DNA of 64,000 nucleotides from Bacteroidia bacterium (lineage in GTDB: Bacteria > Bacteroidota > Bacteroidia > Palsa-965), in the NCBI GenBank assembly GCA_023151315.1, contig JAKLJE010000022.1, positions 1-64,000 on the forward strand, read 5' to 3'. This document shows, piece by piece, positions 44,669 through 53,746 of this stretch. The notes beneath the pieces are model-generated. The model saw only the letters and a list, made by a program, of their open reading frames with translations, was not told the DNA's origin and did no database searches. A program made the position numbers and the translations under genes. Each line of letters begins with the position of its first letter. Position 1 is the first letter of the stretch.

Positions 44669-45837
44669 CTGAAAGAATCACGAAACGGTTTCCTTGGTTG
44701 CTGTCACCGGCATTTCCATGGATTCTGTTTGCTGGTGCGGCCTTGATCGCAACGGTTCACCGATTGATTCTCGGTCCTCAGTCGTTCAACAACTACGTGA
44801 TTTTCGAACGCTCGTTTTTTCATCTGATCAACAACACAAATCTTTACATCGCTTATCCCGAAGAACAATACGATCTGTTCAAATACAGTCCCACGTTTGC
44901 TGTTCTGATGGCGCCTCTCAGTATTCTGCCGCGTTTCCTCGGAGTGCTCGTGTGGAATCTGCTGAACATGCTTCTGCCCGTGTGGGCCATTGGTAAAATG
45001 AATCTCGATCAGAAAAAGAAAATTCTGATTCTGCTGATTCTCTTTATTGAACTGCTGAGTTCGGTGCAGAATGCACAAAGCAACGGTATCATGCTCGGAC
45101 TCATAGCAGGGGCATTTGTAATGTTCGAGCGCAACCGCAACGGAATGGCGATGTTGTTCATTGCATTCGGATTTCATATCAAACTATTTGCTGCTGTTGC
45201 CGGACTTCTTCTCTTCTTCTATCCCGGAAAAATAAAATCCATTCTCTACGGAATATTATACGTCGCGATACTCGGAGCATTGCCGTTGCTTGCTGTTTCT
45301 CCTGCAGAACTCATGCAGCAATATCAAAACTGGCTGGAGCTGCTCACGCATGATCCTGCGCACGAACTGAATTACTCTGTAATGACTTTAGCAGAACGTG
45401 TAGCCGGAATTCACAGCAGTGATCTTGTTTATCTGATTCCGGGAGCAGTGTTACTGATGCTTCCGCTCGTGCGATTTAAACATTACACTTCGTACGGATT
45501 CCGGTTATTGTTCACCGCATCTGTTCTTATTTGGGTCGTGATCTTCAATCACAAAGCGGAATCACCGACATACTGTATTGCGTTTGCAGGAATTCTGCTG
45601 TGGTATTTCACAGGAAACAAATCAACTGCAGAAAAAATATTGATGATTCTTGCTTTCATCTTCGTTGCGTTGTCGCCTACGGATTTGTTTCCGCGTTACG
45701 TGCGCGAACACTTCATTAATCCGTACAGTCTGAAAGCCCTGTTCCCCGTGATAATCTGGCTGGTTGTTACAGTTCAGCTTCTGGTACGGGAGCATTATTA
45801 TTCCCCGATCGAAAAGCTGCGGATGCGAACGGCATAG
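44653..45837 (+). CDS. GT87-like (DUF2029) polytopic membrane protein
   Basis: This 394-residue protein has about ten membrane segments. The first external loop has YPEEQYDLFKYSPTFAVLMAPL, typical of DUF2029/GT87 mannosyltransferase-like proteins that use lipid-linked sugars. It starts with GTG inside the end of the GT2 gene and is co-translated with it. The C-terminus (EHYYSPIEKLRMRTA) overlaps the O-antigen ligase gene on the other strand by 71 bases. It probably contributes to surface glycan synthesis; the sugar is unknown. Confidence 0.85.
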   Translation: MAEKLTERITKRFPWLLSPAFPWILFAGAALIATVHRLILGPQSFNNYVIFERSFFHLINNTNLYIAYPEEQYDLFKYSPTFAVLMAPLSILPRFLGVLVWNLLNMLLPVWAIGKMNLDQKKKILILLILFIELLSSVQNAQSNGIMLGLIAGAFVMFERNRNGMAMLFIAFGFHIKLFAAVAGLLLFFYPGKIKSILYGILYVAILGALPLLAVSPAELMQQYQNWLELLTHDPAHELNYSVMTLAERVAGIHSSDLVYLIPGAVLLMLPLVRFKHYTSYGFRLLFTASVLIWVVIFNHKAESPTYCIAFAGILLWYFTGNKSTAEKILMILAFIFVALSPTDLFPRYVREHFINPYSLKALFPVIIWLVVTVQLLVREHYYSPIEKLRMRTA

Positions 45838-47389
45838 CATAGAGGAACAATGCGTTGAAGAATGCATAAAATGTAACTCCCTGCTGCGTTTCAAGTGTAT
45901 CGTCATCCAGAAATGAAAGAACTGCGATGAGGAAAAAAGACAGATACAAAACGCTGCGCAATTTTCTCATGGAATACGCAGGCCACCATAGCGAGAAAAT
46001 AAAAAACAGTGCGGCCGGAATTCCAAGTGTTACTGCAATTGCCAGGAACTGATTGTGCACGTGCAACCATTGCCATTCATCCTGCAAACGGGAACCTGAT
46101 TTTTCATAATAACCGTTATAAGCGTTTTTCTGACTGCCGGTTCCTGTTCCTATCCATGGATGATTTCCGATGGAGTGAATTGCAGCACCGGAAACTTCCA
46201 GTCGCATGGAAACGGAAGATCCGCTCGGATCGCCTCCGTAAGCATAATTGTAAATCTCCCAGAACACCTGATAAGCACGGCGTTCAAGAGTATTACGTTC
46301 TGCATCGCGACAATTGGTAACACCGTTTTCTATTGCACGTATTTCCGCATCGCTCAACTGCCATATGCCCGCGGAATCCTTCAGCAAATTACGCGAAGAC
46401 ATATAACGGGCAATCGTGTACTGAATAGGTCCGCCGTTACTGTCCACACCGCCGTGAAACGGAATCTTACTGCGTTTCACCCATTCTGTCATTACATCCG
46501 GCCAGCAAACATTCACCATCACTTTATTTCCGTTTTCATAAATCGGAATATCCAGATGATGTTCATAGTGAATTCCGGTTGCGGATTTCACATACAGTTT
46601 CGGAATCTCGTTTCCGCGCAGAGAATAAAAATCGCGGTACGCTTTGTAAACGGAATAACCTGCAAATCCGATCAGCGGCATCATGATCACCAACACTCCG
46701 GCGATCAGTTTCCGTTTCTTGTTCGCGCTCGCTACAATGGCAGCAATCACAGGACCCGCGGTGACCAATGCAAGGAGTCCGGTTAAGGACTGCATGTGTA
46801 TCATGAAATACACCAGCCACAGCACGAAAAATCCGCTCACTGCGCGAATCCATAATGTATCATTGCGGTAGATCCATCGTAGTAAAAGAAAAATGCTGAG
46901 AGCGGAGAATAAACTCAATCGTATCAACGCCACGAGATCAGAGGCCTGACGCAAATCGGAAATCTGTTTGTCGATGACGGCGGTACTGATAAGCCAAGTG
47001 CGGAATGTGGAGATGATCACGCCGGCGATGAACATGAGCAGGACAAATTCAAATTTCTTTTTCTCCAGCGGTCGCGAAGTACCGATCACCAGCGGAAGTA
47101 CCAGAAGCGGAATCTTAATTCGCACATCCCTTAGTCCGCTATTGAAATCGGAAGTCCACAGCAAACCGATAACATGTAAAAGAAATATTCCGATCAGGAT
47201 GAGCACGGAGTTTCTCGCTTTCAGCAGTCGGAATTTATCTGCGAAGCCTCCTTCCCAAAGCCAGTTCACACCCACCCAGATCACACCAATGCTGATCACC
47301 ACCTTGTTTACAGCAAGGCCGAACGCAATACCTGCGAGTCCTGCCAGGTACAGCCAGTTGTGGTATTTTTCAGGAAGAGAGATTCTCAT
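45767..47389 (-). CDS. O-antigen ligase / polymerase-family membrane protein
   Basis: This 540-residue protein has about ten to twelve membrane segments and a large loop around 255-415. That loop leads to the Wzy/WaaL-type motif, with GTGTGSQKNAYNGYYEK and the later HVHNQFLAIAVTLG. Enzymes of this family polymerise or ligate lipid-linked glycans in the periplasm. The gene is convergent with the GT87-like gene and overlaps its 3' end by 71 bases, so the two transcripts are antisense there. Confidence 0.88.
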   Translation of the reverse strand: MRISLPEKYHNWLYLAGLAGIAFGLAVNKVVISIGVIWVGVNWLWEGGFADKFRLLKARNSVLILIGIFLLHVIGLLWTSDFNSGLRDVRIKIPLLVLPLVIGTSRPLEKKKFEFVLLMFIAGVIISTFRTWLISTAVIDKQISDLRQASDLVALIRLSLFSALSIFLLLRWIYRNDTLWIRAVSGFFVLWLVYFMIHMQSLTGLLALVTAGPVIAAIVASANKKRKLIAGVLVIMMPLIGFAGYSVYKAYRDFYSLRGNEIPKLYVKSATGIHYEHHLDIPIYENGNKVMVNVCWPDVMTEWVKRSKIPFHGGVDSNGGPIQYTIARYMSSRNLLKDSAGIWQLSDAEIRAIENGVTNCRDAERNTLERRAYQVFWEIYNYAYGGDPSGSSVSMRLEVSGAAIHSIGNHPWIGTGTGSQKNAYNGYYEKSGSRLQDEWQWLHVHNQFLAIAVTLGIPAALFFIFSLWWPAYSMRKLRSVLYLSFFLIAVLSFLDDDTLETQQGVTFYAFFNALFLYAMPFASAAFRSGNNNAPVPEAEL

Positions 47390-47491
47390 TTAAGGCGTGC
47401 GCTGTAAAAATACGCACTAAATGCGGGAATCGGCGTGAACGCAGGAAAAGGGAAAAGATTGTGTGGGCTGAAAATAATTCTTCAAAAAAAA

Positions 47492-47516
47492 TACCCCTGA
47501 ACAAATCAGGGGTATT
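47492..47516 (-). terminator. intrinsic terminator of the S41 protease gene at 47522
   Basis: ATACCCCTGA pairs with TCAGGGGTAT around a five-base loop. On the minus strand a run of eight T follows the stem, five bases after the protease stop. Confidence 0.92.
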
Positions 47517-47521
47517 CAATG

Positions 47522-49252
47522 TTATTCTTCTGTATGCAGATCAATTCTCTGTTTCGGTTTCTCCTTCTGAACTACCGTTGTGAGAATGGACTTGTATTTC
47601 TTGGCATCCTTCAAAACACTCAGTGCCGCCTGCAGATCCGGATCGTCTTTCAGCTCCGAACCAACACGGCCTTTCTGAAAGTAATAGCGTGATGCAATTT
47701 CGGCTTCGAGCAATACTTTGATTTCGAATTTGAACTCCGTGAAATCGTCTTCTTTGCCCTGCTGAATTTTTTTCATCAAAGCATCATGTTCCGCAGAAAC
47801 CAGATTCCATGAACCGGATTTTGCAGAGTGCTTCTTGAATTTCTCCAGATCGGCTTCTTCTTTAGTTACGTACTTGTAATCCTGAGTTTTTACCCAGGCA
47901 ACAAACTCGTCGTACTCTTTGTCGCTCAAACGGAAATCGCTGGACTTCGCAATGGTTTCGTGCTTCAGTTTGTATTGCGTCGCGTAATTGAAGATGAGCG
48001 ATTTCATCTGCAATGTATCTGCGAGAACTGAATAGGTGCGCTCCGGAATATCAACATCAGGAATTACACCGAGTCCGTCCCACACCACGCGGCCGTTCTT
48101 CGTTTTGAAAGGTTTGATCAACGAATCGGAGAACCGCGTTACTGTTCCGTCTGCGTTACGCTCCGAAGCATAGTCAAGCGACTGAACACAACGTCCGCTT
48201 GGAGTGTAATACTTCGCAACAGTTACTTTGAAGAGTGATCCGTAGATCAATCCCATAGTTTGCTGTACGAGTCCTTTCCCGTAAGAACGCTGACCGACAA
48301 TCACAGCGCGATCCAGATCCTGCAATGAACCTGAAACGATTTCAGAAGCGGAAGCAGACCAAGGTGAAACAAGAACAGCAAGCGGAATCTGTGTATCCAC
48401 CGGCTTGTCATCTGTGCGGTAATATTTGTCCCACTCCGGAACACGACCGCGCATGGTAACCACCAGTGTATTTTCTTCCACGAAGAGATTCACAATGCGC
48501 ACCGCTTCGCGAAGCAGTCCGCCCGGATTATCACGCAGATCCAACACGATTGAAGTCGCACCCTGCCCTTTCAGATCGAGCAATGCTTCTTTCACTTCTT
48601 TCGCAGCATCGTCGTTAAACTCTACAAGTTTGATGAAGCCCACATTGCCTTCCAGCATCGTGTAGAAAGGAACGTTCTTCTGTTCTATTTCTTCACGCAC
48701 CACACGGAATTCCATTGGCTTTTCAGTTCCCGGACGCTGCACTTTGATTTCAGCGATGCTTTCAGGAAGTCCTTTGAGCAACTTACCTACTTCTTCGTAA
48801 TCTTTCCCTTTGCAGGAAGTTCCGTTTACTTCGAGAAGTACATCACCTGCACGAAGTCCGGCTTTGTGTGCCGCGAAACCTTCGTACGGTTCAGCAATCA
48901 CCATTTCGTCACCGATTTTGCGCACGATGCATCCGATTCCGCCGTAGCGTCCGTCCATCTGCAAGCGGTAATCTTCAATTTCCTCTTCGGAAATGTACTG
49001 TGTGTACGGATCCAATGAAGCGAGCATCGCATCAATACCGGTTTTCATCAGTGTTGCCGGTTTCGGTTCGTCAACATACAACTTGTTCAGTTGCTGAAAC
49101 AGTGTTCCGAAAATTTCCAGGTTCTTGGAAATCTCAAACATGTGATCGTCGTTATCGCCGGCTGCAGCGAAACCGATCCAACCACCCGTTGCGAGTGAAA
49201 GCGGAATAACTGCAATGCGTGCTTTTCTTCTGATCGATTGAAGTATGCTCAT
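47522..49252 (-). CDS. S41-family C-terminal processing protease (CtpA-like)
   Basis: This 576-residue exported serine protease is anchored by an N-terminal membrane segment (about 10-32). A PDZ domain at about 85-170 has YGGIGCIVRKIGDEMVI and AGLRAGDVLLEVNG. The catalytic core has LRDNPGGLL, Ser in SASASEIVSGS and Lys in QRSYGKGLVQQ, the Ser-Lys pair of this family, followed by YYTPSGRCVQ. A long helical C-terminal region of about 190 residues follows. It lies in the yidD-rnpA-hemD block. Confidence 0.94.
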   Translation of the reverse strand: MSILQSIRRKARIAVIPLSLATGGWIGFAAAGDNDDHMFEISKNLEIFGTLFQQLNKLYVDEPKPATLMKTGIDAMLASLDPYTQYISEEEIEDYRLQMDGRYGGIGCIVRKIGDEMVIAEPYEGFAAHKAGLRAGDVLLEVNGTSCKGKDYEEVGKLLKGLPESIAEIKVQRPGTEKPMEFRVVREEIEQKNVPFYTMLEGNVGFIKLVEFNDDAAKEVKEALLDLKGQGATSIVLDLRDNPGGLLREAVRIVNLFVEENTLVVTMRGRVPEWDKYYRTDDKPVDTQIPLAVLVSPWSASASEIVSGSLQDLDRAVIVGQRSYGKGLVQQTMGLIYGSLFKVTVAKYYTPSGRCVQSLDYASERNADGTVTRFSDSLIKPFKTKNGRVVWDGLGVIPDVDIPERTYSVLADTLQMKSLIFNYATQYKLKHETIAKSSDFRLSDKEYDEFVAWVKTQDYKYVTKEEADLEKFKKHSAKSGSWNLVSAEHDALMKKIQQGKEDDFTEFKFEIKVLLEAEIASRYYFQKGRVGSELKDDPDLQAALSVLKDAKKYKSILTTVVQKEKPKQRIDLHTEE

Positions 49253-49263
49253 AGTTGACTTAT

Positions 49264-49515
49264 TTACGGTACAGGATCATGTCCGTGCCCTCCCCAGGGA
49301 TTGCAGCGGAGAATTCTTTTGAGTGCCAGCCAACCGCCTTTCAACGGGCCGTGCTTTCGTATTGCTTCTGCTCCGTAAACAGAGCAACTCGGTGAATACC
49401 TGCACGATGGCGTAAGATGCGGAGAGATTGCACTTTGATAAAACCGGATCATCCCGATCATCAATCCCGAGAAAAACCTGCTGACAATATTTGGTTTAAC
49501 CGGTTCTGCCATCAC
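49264..49515 (-). CDS. yidD: YidD membrane-protein insertion efficiency factor
   Basis: This 83-residue protein belongs to the YidD family, which helps insert membrane proteins with YidC. It has [20 protein letters not shown], then [37 protein letters not shown], a nearly complete family signature. It overlaps the end of rnpA by 20 bases, the classic rnpA-yidD arrangement. Confidence 0.96.
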   Translation of the reverse strand: MMAEPVKPNIVSRFFSGLMIGMIRFYQSAISPHLTPSCRYSPSCSVYGAEAIRKHGPLKGGWLALKRILRCNPWGGHGHDPVP

Positions 49516-49894
49516 TCGCCGCCGCTTTTGACAAACGTTGTAAAGATAAAATTATTTTACGCTCCAGTTCGTCATGCTCCGGCACCACTTTACCTGTGTA
49601 AATGAACATTACGGAAATTTTAACATTCTTGCTGTTCAGCTCAGCGTAGAGTTCGTGTTTGTGATGACGATACGTTTCCCGCAGCAGACGTTTAATGCGA
49701 TTGCGATCCACAGCCTTTTTGAAATTCCTTTTGGGAACAGCAAAGGCAATGCGTGCTGGAAATTTCTGTTCAACTTCTGAATACATCCAGATGATACGGA
49801 ACGGATGTACAAAAAAGGAATTGCCCTTCGCTGCAAGATCCGTGAAGACCTTGAGTCCGGTAAGTTTTTCCTCTTTTTGAAATGTGAATCGCAT
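49496..49894 (-). CDS. rnpA: ribonuclease P protein component
   Basis: This protein has 132 residues from the ATG at 49894; the longer frame would start inside the hemD terminator. RnpA assists the RNase P RNA in trimming tRNA 5' ends. It has [34 protein letters not shown], the RNR signature, and a basic helix. rpmH is not adjacent, unlike the usual order in many bacteria. Confidence 0.94.
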   Translation of the reverse strand: MRFTFQKEEKLTGLKVFTDLAAKGNSFFVHPFRIIWMYSEVEQKFPARIAFAVPKRNFKKAVDRNRIKRLLRETYRHHKHELYAELNSKNVKISVMFIYTGKVVPEHDELERKIILSLQRLSKAAASDGRTG

Positions 49895-49904
49895 GCAAAA
49901 AAAA

Positions 49905-49925
49905 TCCTCCGACTGGCGGAGGATC
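49905..49925 (-). terminator. intrinsic terminator after hemD
   Basis: ATCCTCCG pairs with CGGAGGAT around a five-base loop. On the minus strand it is followed by a T run, starting six bases after the hemD stop. Confidence 0.9.
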
Positions 49926-49930
49926 ATGTA

Positions 49931-50701
49931 TTACTTTTTGTTTACCGTCTTGATGTATTCTTCCAGCGCCATCGTCATTGAAGGTGTGCCCGGTTTCGGA
50001 GCGTGAATGTCGAGACGAAGTCCGGCTTCCTCAATTGCTTTTGCAGTTGCAGGACCGAATGCCGCGATACGCGTTTTGTTCTGCTTGAACTTCGGAAAGT
50101 TCTTGTAGAGTGAAGTGATTCCGGAAGGACTGAAGAAAACCAGAATATCATAGAACACGTCGGCGAGATCGCTCAGATCACTGCAAACGGTGCGATAGAT
50201 AACTGCTTTTGAGTAGCTGATTTTATGCTTGTCGAGAATCTCAGGAATATCTTCCTTGTGTACGTCGGTACACGGATACAGGAACTTGTCTTCTTTGTGC
50301 TTCTTGATGATTTCGATAAGATCGTTGATCGTTGCTTTACCGTGAAAGATGCGACGCTTACGATACTGAACGTATTTCTGCAGGTAATATGCTGTTGATT
50401 CAGATATGCAGAAATATTTCAGGGTATCCGGAACGGTGATGCGCATTTCCTGACAGATGCGGAAGAAGTGATCGACTGCATTTCGTGAGGTTAGGATCAC
50501 CGCGGTATGTTCGGCGATGTTCACACGCTGCTGACGGAAATCCTGAGCAGGAACTCCTTCAACGTGTATGAACTCTCTGAAATCGATTTTCAGATTGTAC
50601 TTTTTCTGAAGGTCAGCGTAGGGGGATTTGTCTGTCTCAGGTTTAGGCTGAGTAACCAGAATGCTTTTTACCTTCAGATCGGTGTTTTTCGGGGCTGCCA
50701 C
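49931..50701 (-). CDS. hemD: uroporphyrinogen-III synthase
   Basis: This 256-residue two-lobed enzyme closes hydroxymethylbilane into uroporphyrinogen III for haem and related cofactors. Recognisable elements are ILVTQPKPET, the segment TAVILTSRNAVDHF, ILVFFSPSGITSL and the late RIAAFGPATAKAIEEAGL. Sequence conservation in this family is low, but the motif order fits and the Bacteroidota context beside DUF4271 and rnpA supports it. It lies 22 bases downstream of the DUF4271 gene. Confidence 0.92.
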   Translation of the reverse strand: MAAPKNTDLKVKSILVTQPKPETDKSPYADLQKKYNLKIDFREFIHVEGVPAQDFRQQRVNIAEHTAVILTSRNAVDHFFRICQEMRITVPDTLKYFCISESTAYYLQKYVQYRKRRIFHGKATINDLIEIIKKHKEDKFLYPCTDVHKEDIPEILDKHKISYSKAVIYRTVCSDLSDLADVFYDILVFFSPSGITSLYKNFPKFKQNKTRIAAFGPATAKAIEEAGLRLDIHAPKPGTPSMTMALEEYIKTVNKK

Positions 50702-50723
50702 TCTTACTGTTTTTGGTACTGCA

Positions 50724-51467
50724 TTAATGCTGTTTAATGAGCAACTTGATTATCACCAAAACTGGTAATATTTCAAGGGTGCAAAGGTACAGAATTATAT
50801 AGAATATGGAAACACCCCGCACAGAAAACCCTATAAATGAGAGTCGTACGAGCCTGTAGAGCAGCGCCAAACCCCATAAAACGAGTCCTGTCCAGATCAG
50901 CCATTCTGCCGGAACCTGCCGGGCATAGGCCAAAAGCAGTGTTACAGGGAACAGAATAAGTCCGATTGTTTTATTAAAAAGCACAATGTTGTAGGCGTAT
51001 TCTCTTGCAGCTTCTTTCACTTCAAAGATGAATCCCAGCACACGAGTTGAGATGATCTTCACGATGTAAACCGCAAGCAAAACCAGCGCGATCCACAGCA
51101 CGGAGGAATCCTGTACTTCTGCTTCCATACCGTAAGCTGCAGATTGCCACAGAAAAAGCGAACAGACCATTACAAAATTCAGAATCAGAAAAAAGGAAAC
51201 GCGACTTGTGAGTGCAGATTCTTCACGATACAAAGTTGCCACTGCAGCCGGTCTGACAAATCCCTGAACCAACATGGTGATACGGCGAAAATCATACACG
51301 CGCAGCAACACCAGCAACGTAAAACAAAGCAGTAAAACCGCGTGAACCCAAAGTCCGCCGGGCGGTTGCGGCACCGGCTTCGGATCAAATACCGCTGTGG
51401 TATCTGTCAGCCAACGCTGATCTGCGAAAGAACTTTGCAGAAGAAAGAAGAATGCGTTGACAGGCAT
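50724..51467 (-). CDS. DUF4271 membrane protein
   Basis: This 247-residue protein is Bacteroidota-specific, with about seven membrane segments after a short periplasmic region containing PKPVPQPPGGLWVHA. It matches the DUF4271 pattern, especially YAYNIVLFNKTIGLILFPVTLLLAY and the C-terminal YIILYLCTLEILPVLVIIKLL. It precedes hemD, the usual order in this phylum. The function is unknown; a role in envelope or haem export is speculation. An exact -7 box lies 17 bases upstream. Confidence 0.88.
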   Translation of the reverse strand: MPVNAFFFLLQSSFADQRWLTDTTAVFDPKPVPQPPGGLWVHAVLLLCFTLLVLLRVYDFRRITMLVQGFVRPAAVATLYREESALTSRVSFFLILNFVMVCSLFLWQSAAYGMEAEVQDSSVLWIALVLLAVYIVKIISTRVLGFIFEVKEAAREYAYNIVLFNKTIGLILFPVTLLLAYARQVPAEWLIWTGLVLWGLALLYRLVRLSFIGFSVRGVSIFYIILYLCTLEILPVLVIIKLLIKQH

Positions 51468-51484
51468 GCGGAATGAGTGTTTCG

Positions 51485-51492
51485 CAAATATA
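51485..51492 (-). promoter_or_regulatory. candidate -7 box for the DUF4271-hemD operon
   Basis: On the minus strand TATATTTG is an exact TAnnTTTG match, 17 bases before the ATG at 51467. Confidence 0.5.
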
Positions 51493-51658
51493 GTTCTACA
51501 GGAATGGCTGCACCAGATGTGTTGAAAAGAAAAGCAGAACAGTTGTCCGTGATTTCATGCAGAAGCCAACGCCGGGAAATTTATTCGCTGCGCTTGGGTG
51601 TGACAGATGGTTCTATCTGAGTTAGTGGCAACTTCCAAGAGAGAAGCGATTCTGATGT
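51493..51658. other. spacer upstream of hairpin cluster
   Basis: No gene is supported. The stretch contains ordinary sequence with no strong repeat before the hairpin cluster begins at 51659. Confidence 0.35.
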
Positions 51659-51889
51659 AAGTGTTTTGCGGTGCAAAACACTTTTGTTCCGCCCTAGGAG
51701 ATCGCAGCCGGGTACCCGCTTGCGGGTGGCGAGAGATCCAAGGCGGGAGCTTTTTTGCGAACTTTTTTGGCGGCACAAAAAAGTTCAATCATTTACCATC
51801 GATAAACTTTGCTTTTCTTTCTGATACTTTTTGTCGTGGCAAAAAGCCGAGTCACTCCATCGTGCTGGTGTCAGGACATAAGTCCTGAC
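51659..51889. repeat. cluster of long A/T-rich intergenic hairpins
   Basis: Perfect stems are seen at 51659-51683 (AAGTGTTTTGC with GCAAAACACTT, loop GGT), 51759-51786 (GAACTTTTTTG with CAAAAAAGTTC, loop GCGGCA), 51827-51846 (CTTTTTG with CAAAAAG, loop TCGTGG) and 51870-51889 (GTCAGGAC-ATAA-GTCCTGAC). A weaker ACCCGC-TT-GCGGGT lies near 51714-51727. Three share the pattern TTTTG, then a G-rich loop, then CAAAA. No gene is supported. They may terminate transcripts or be a mobile repeat family. Confidence 0.75.
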
Positions 51890-51909
51890 AATGCGTCCTT
51901 ACAGCGCAG

Positions 51910-52308
51910 TTACTCCACCCACATAAAAAGTTTGGGATTGGCGAGATACTTTTCAAATTCTTCCCGATCTGATTTCAAAATGAAAATGAAATCTATCAGC
52001 GGCAAAAGTCCGAATCCGCCACCGCCGGTGCAGAGGTAAACAACCGGAACCCAGGGTCCGCTGCCCAGATAAATTCTGTGCATGCCGGTGAATCCAAACG
52101 GAACCGGAAATGCGAGTACAGCGGCGATGAACTTTTCTTTGCGGAATTCTTCCTGAGTCAGCGTATCGTCTGCAGCGATGGTTTCACGCTTCAATGAATC
52201 TTCGATAACTGTATCACGGTAGCAATAAACAGCATTCGCTTCCCCGGCAATGCAAAACTGCAGAGCAAGAAAGGCCAGAACAATGGAAACGGTTTTCGGC
52301 AGATTCAC
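51910..52308 (-). CDS. TM2-domain protein with signal peptide
   Basis: This protein has 132 residues with a GTG start at 52308. The longer frame from 52353 would run through the terminator of the upstream gene, so the GTG giving MNLPKTVSIVLAFLALQF, a clean signal peptide ending near GEANA, is preferred. The TM2 domain (about 55-120) has KFIAAVLAFPVPFGFTGMHRIYLG and GGFGLLPLIDFIFIL. TM2 proteins have two membrane segments with a DRF-like turn; their role is unknown. Two Cys are near the signal cleavage site. Confidence 0.82.
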   Translation of the reverse strand: MNLPKTVSIVLAFLALQFCIAGEANAVYCYRDTVIEDSLKRETIAADDTLTQEEFRKEKFIAAVLAFPVPFGFTGMHRIYLGSGPWVPVVYLCTGGGGFGLLPLIDFIFILKSDREEFEKYLANPKLFMWVE

Positions 52309-52324
52309 AACGGATGTATGCAAA

Positions 52325-52350
52325 AAGAGGGAAAGTTTCCCTTCCCTCTT
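52325..52350 (-). terminator. intrinsic terminator of the beta-barrel gene at 52373
   Basis: AAGAGGGAA pairs with TTCCCTCTT around an eight-base loop, with TTTTTG following on the minus strand. It lies 22 bases after the stop. Confidence 0.85.
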
Positions 52351-52372
52351 CAATTAGATCATTCAGATGAGC

Positions 52373-53002
52373 TTAGTTTCCACCGAAACGAGCGTGGATA
52401 CCGATGTTCATGTAGTAAGTTGGACCGAATGCGAATTCCATACCGATACCGATTGGCTCAGTGAAGAAATAACGTGCTCCGAACACTGCCTGAAACTTGA
52501 TCGGGCTTCCGAATCCTTCGAAAATGTTAGTCCAGTCAACGTCAGTACGTGAAGAACTGTAGTTCCACCATACATAGCTGAAACGAGCACCGCCGTATAC
52601 ATCCAGATCATCATTGTCGCCGAAATGGAAAAGCGGGCGCAGACCGATACTCTGACGTGAAAGCACGTCTTTAAAATCGCCTGTAACTACTACGCTGGAA
52701 GTGTCAACAGTATAAGAGTTGTACTTCGCAGTCAAACCCTGATAGGTGTACACAGCACCAATACTGAAGCGATCGCTAACGCCGTAATCCAATCCCCCGA
52801 TAATTACAGGTGTTTTGGTTGACTTCACATCAACAGCATTAAGTCCGTCAGAGATAGCGGTAAAAAGAATACCGGCTACACTGTAACCAGCAGCTCCAAA
52901 CGGTACAATCTGCCCCTGGAACTTCTGAGCTTCTGCGTTTTTAGGCAACGCAACGCATACGGCCATCACAGCTGTTGCGGCAAATAACTTGAGCTTTTTC
53001 AT
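52373..53002 (-). CDS. outer-membrane beta-barrel-like protein
   Basis: This 209-residue protein has a signal peptide ending near KNAEAQ. The strand-like segments end in aromatic or Gly residues: FSIGAVYTYQGL, SIGLRPLFHFG, DVYGGARFSYVWW, FQAVFGARYFF and a final YYMNIGIHARFGGN. This is the outer-membrane-protein pattern of OmpW/OmpA-like small barrels, function unknown. It has its own terminator, so it is probably monocistronic. Confidence 0.8.
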   Translation of the reverse strand: MKKLKLFAATAVMAVCVALPKNAEAQKFQGQIVPFGAAGYSVAGILFTAISDGLNAVDVKSTKTPVIIGGLDYGVSDRFSIGAVYTYQGLTAKYNSYTVDTSSVVVTGDFKDVLSRQSIGLRPLFHFGDNDDLDVYGGARFSYVWWNYSSSRTDVDWTNIFEGFGSPIKFQAVFGARYFFTEPIGIGMEFAFGPTYYMNIGIHARFGGN

Positions 53003-53032
53003 TTTGTTTATGGTTTTTAGAGTAGGGTAACA

Positions 53033-53638
53033 TTAAGCAGTTTGCAAACGACGTGCCACTTCGTCCCAATTAACGAGATTCCAGAAAGCGGAAATGTAAT
53101 CCGGGCGACGATTCTGGTAATGCAGATAATATGCGTGTTCCCAAACGTCGAGACCGAGAATCGGAGTTCCTTTAACCTCAGCGATATCCATTAAAGGATT
53201 ATCCTGATTTGGAGTGGAGCAGATCGCAAGTTTTTTATCAGCACCAACAATAAGCCATGCCCAACCTGATCCGAAACGGGTTGCACCTGCAGCGGCGAAC
53301 TTTTCCTTGAAAGCGTCAAAACTTCCAAAAGCTGAATTAATTGCTTCTGCAAGCTGACCTGAAGGAGCACCGCCTTTGTTCGGACCGAGTACTTTCCAGA
53401 ACAAATCGTGATTGAAGTGTCCGCCTCCGTTATTGCGCACTGCAACCGGATATTTTGAAATGTTACGGCAGATATCTTCAATGCTCATTTTTTCAGCATC
53501 GGTGCCAGCAATTGCGTTATTCAGGTTGGTAACGTATGCCTGATGGTGCTTGGTGTGATGAATTTCCATTGTACGTGCATCAATGTGCGGTTCCAGCGCA
53601 TTGTATGCATATGGTAATTGAGGTAATTCGAAAGCCAT
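53033..53638 (-). CDS. sodA: superoxide dismutase, Mn-type
   Basis: This protein has 201 residues from the ATG at 53638 and converts superoxide to oxygen and hydrogen peroxide. Metal ligands are His in [13 protein letters not shown], His in [11 protein letters not shown], and Asp and His in [25 protein letters not shown] together with Gln in TPNQDNPLM is the Mn-type arrangement, as opposed to the Gln before WNH of iron enzymes. The longer start at 53665 overlaps the promoter box. Confidence 0.96.
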   Translation of the reverse strand: MAFELPQLPYAYNALEPHIDARTMEIHHTKHHQAYVTNLNNAIAGTDAEKMSIEDICRNISKYPVAVRNNGGGHFNHDLFWKVLGPNKGGAPSGQLAEAINSAFGSFDAFKEKFAAAGATRFGSGWAWLIVGADKKLAICSTPNQDNPLMDIAEVKGTPILGLDVWEHAYYLHYQNRRPDYISAFWNLVNWDEVARRLQTA

Positions 53639-53662
53639 ATTATTTGATTTTAGAATGAGTTT

Positions 53663-53670
53663 CAAATATA
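53663..53670 (-). promoter_or_regulatory. candidate -7 box for the superoxide dismutase gene
   Basis: On the minus strand TATATTTG matches TAnnTTTG exactly, 24 bases before the ATG at 53638. Confidence 0.5.
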
Positions 53671-53746
53671 GAAAACCCTTGCAGCATCTGTTGCCACTGT
53701 GAATAAAGATTTGATTATTTTAGTCGCTCAAAATCACCAAACATTC

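Noticed and set aside
46160-46786. 208-residue plus-strand open frame inside the O-antigen ligase gene
   Set aside because: It lies wholly antisense to a gene with clear membrane segments and a conserved ligase motif, and its translation has no recognisable domain.
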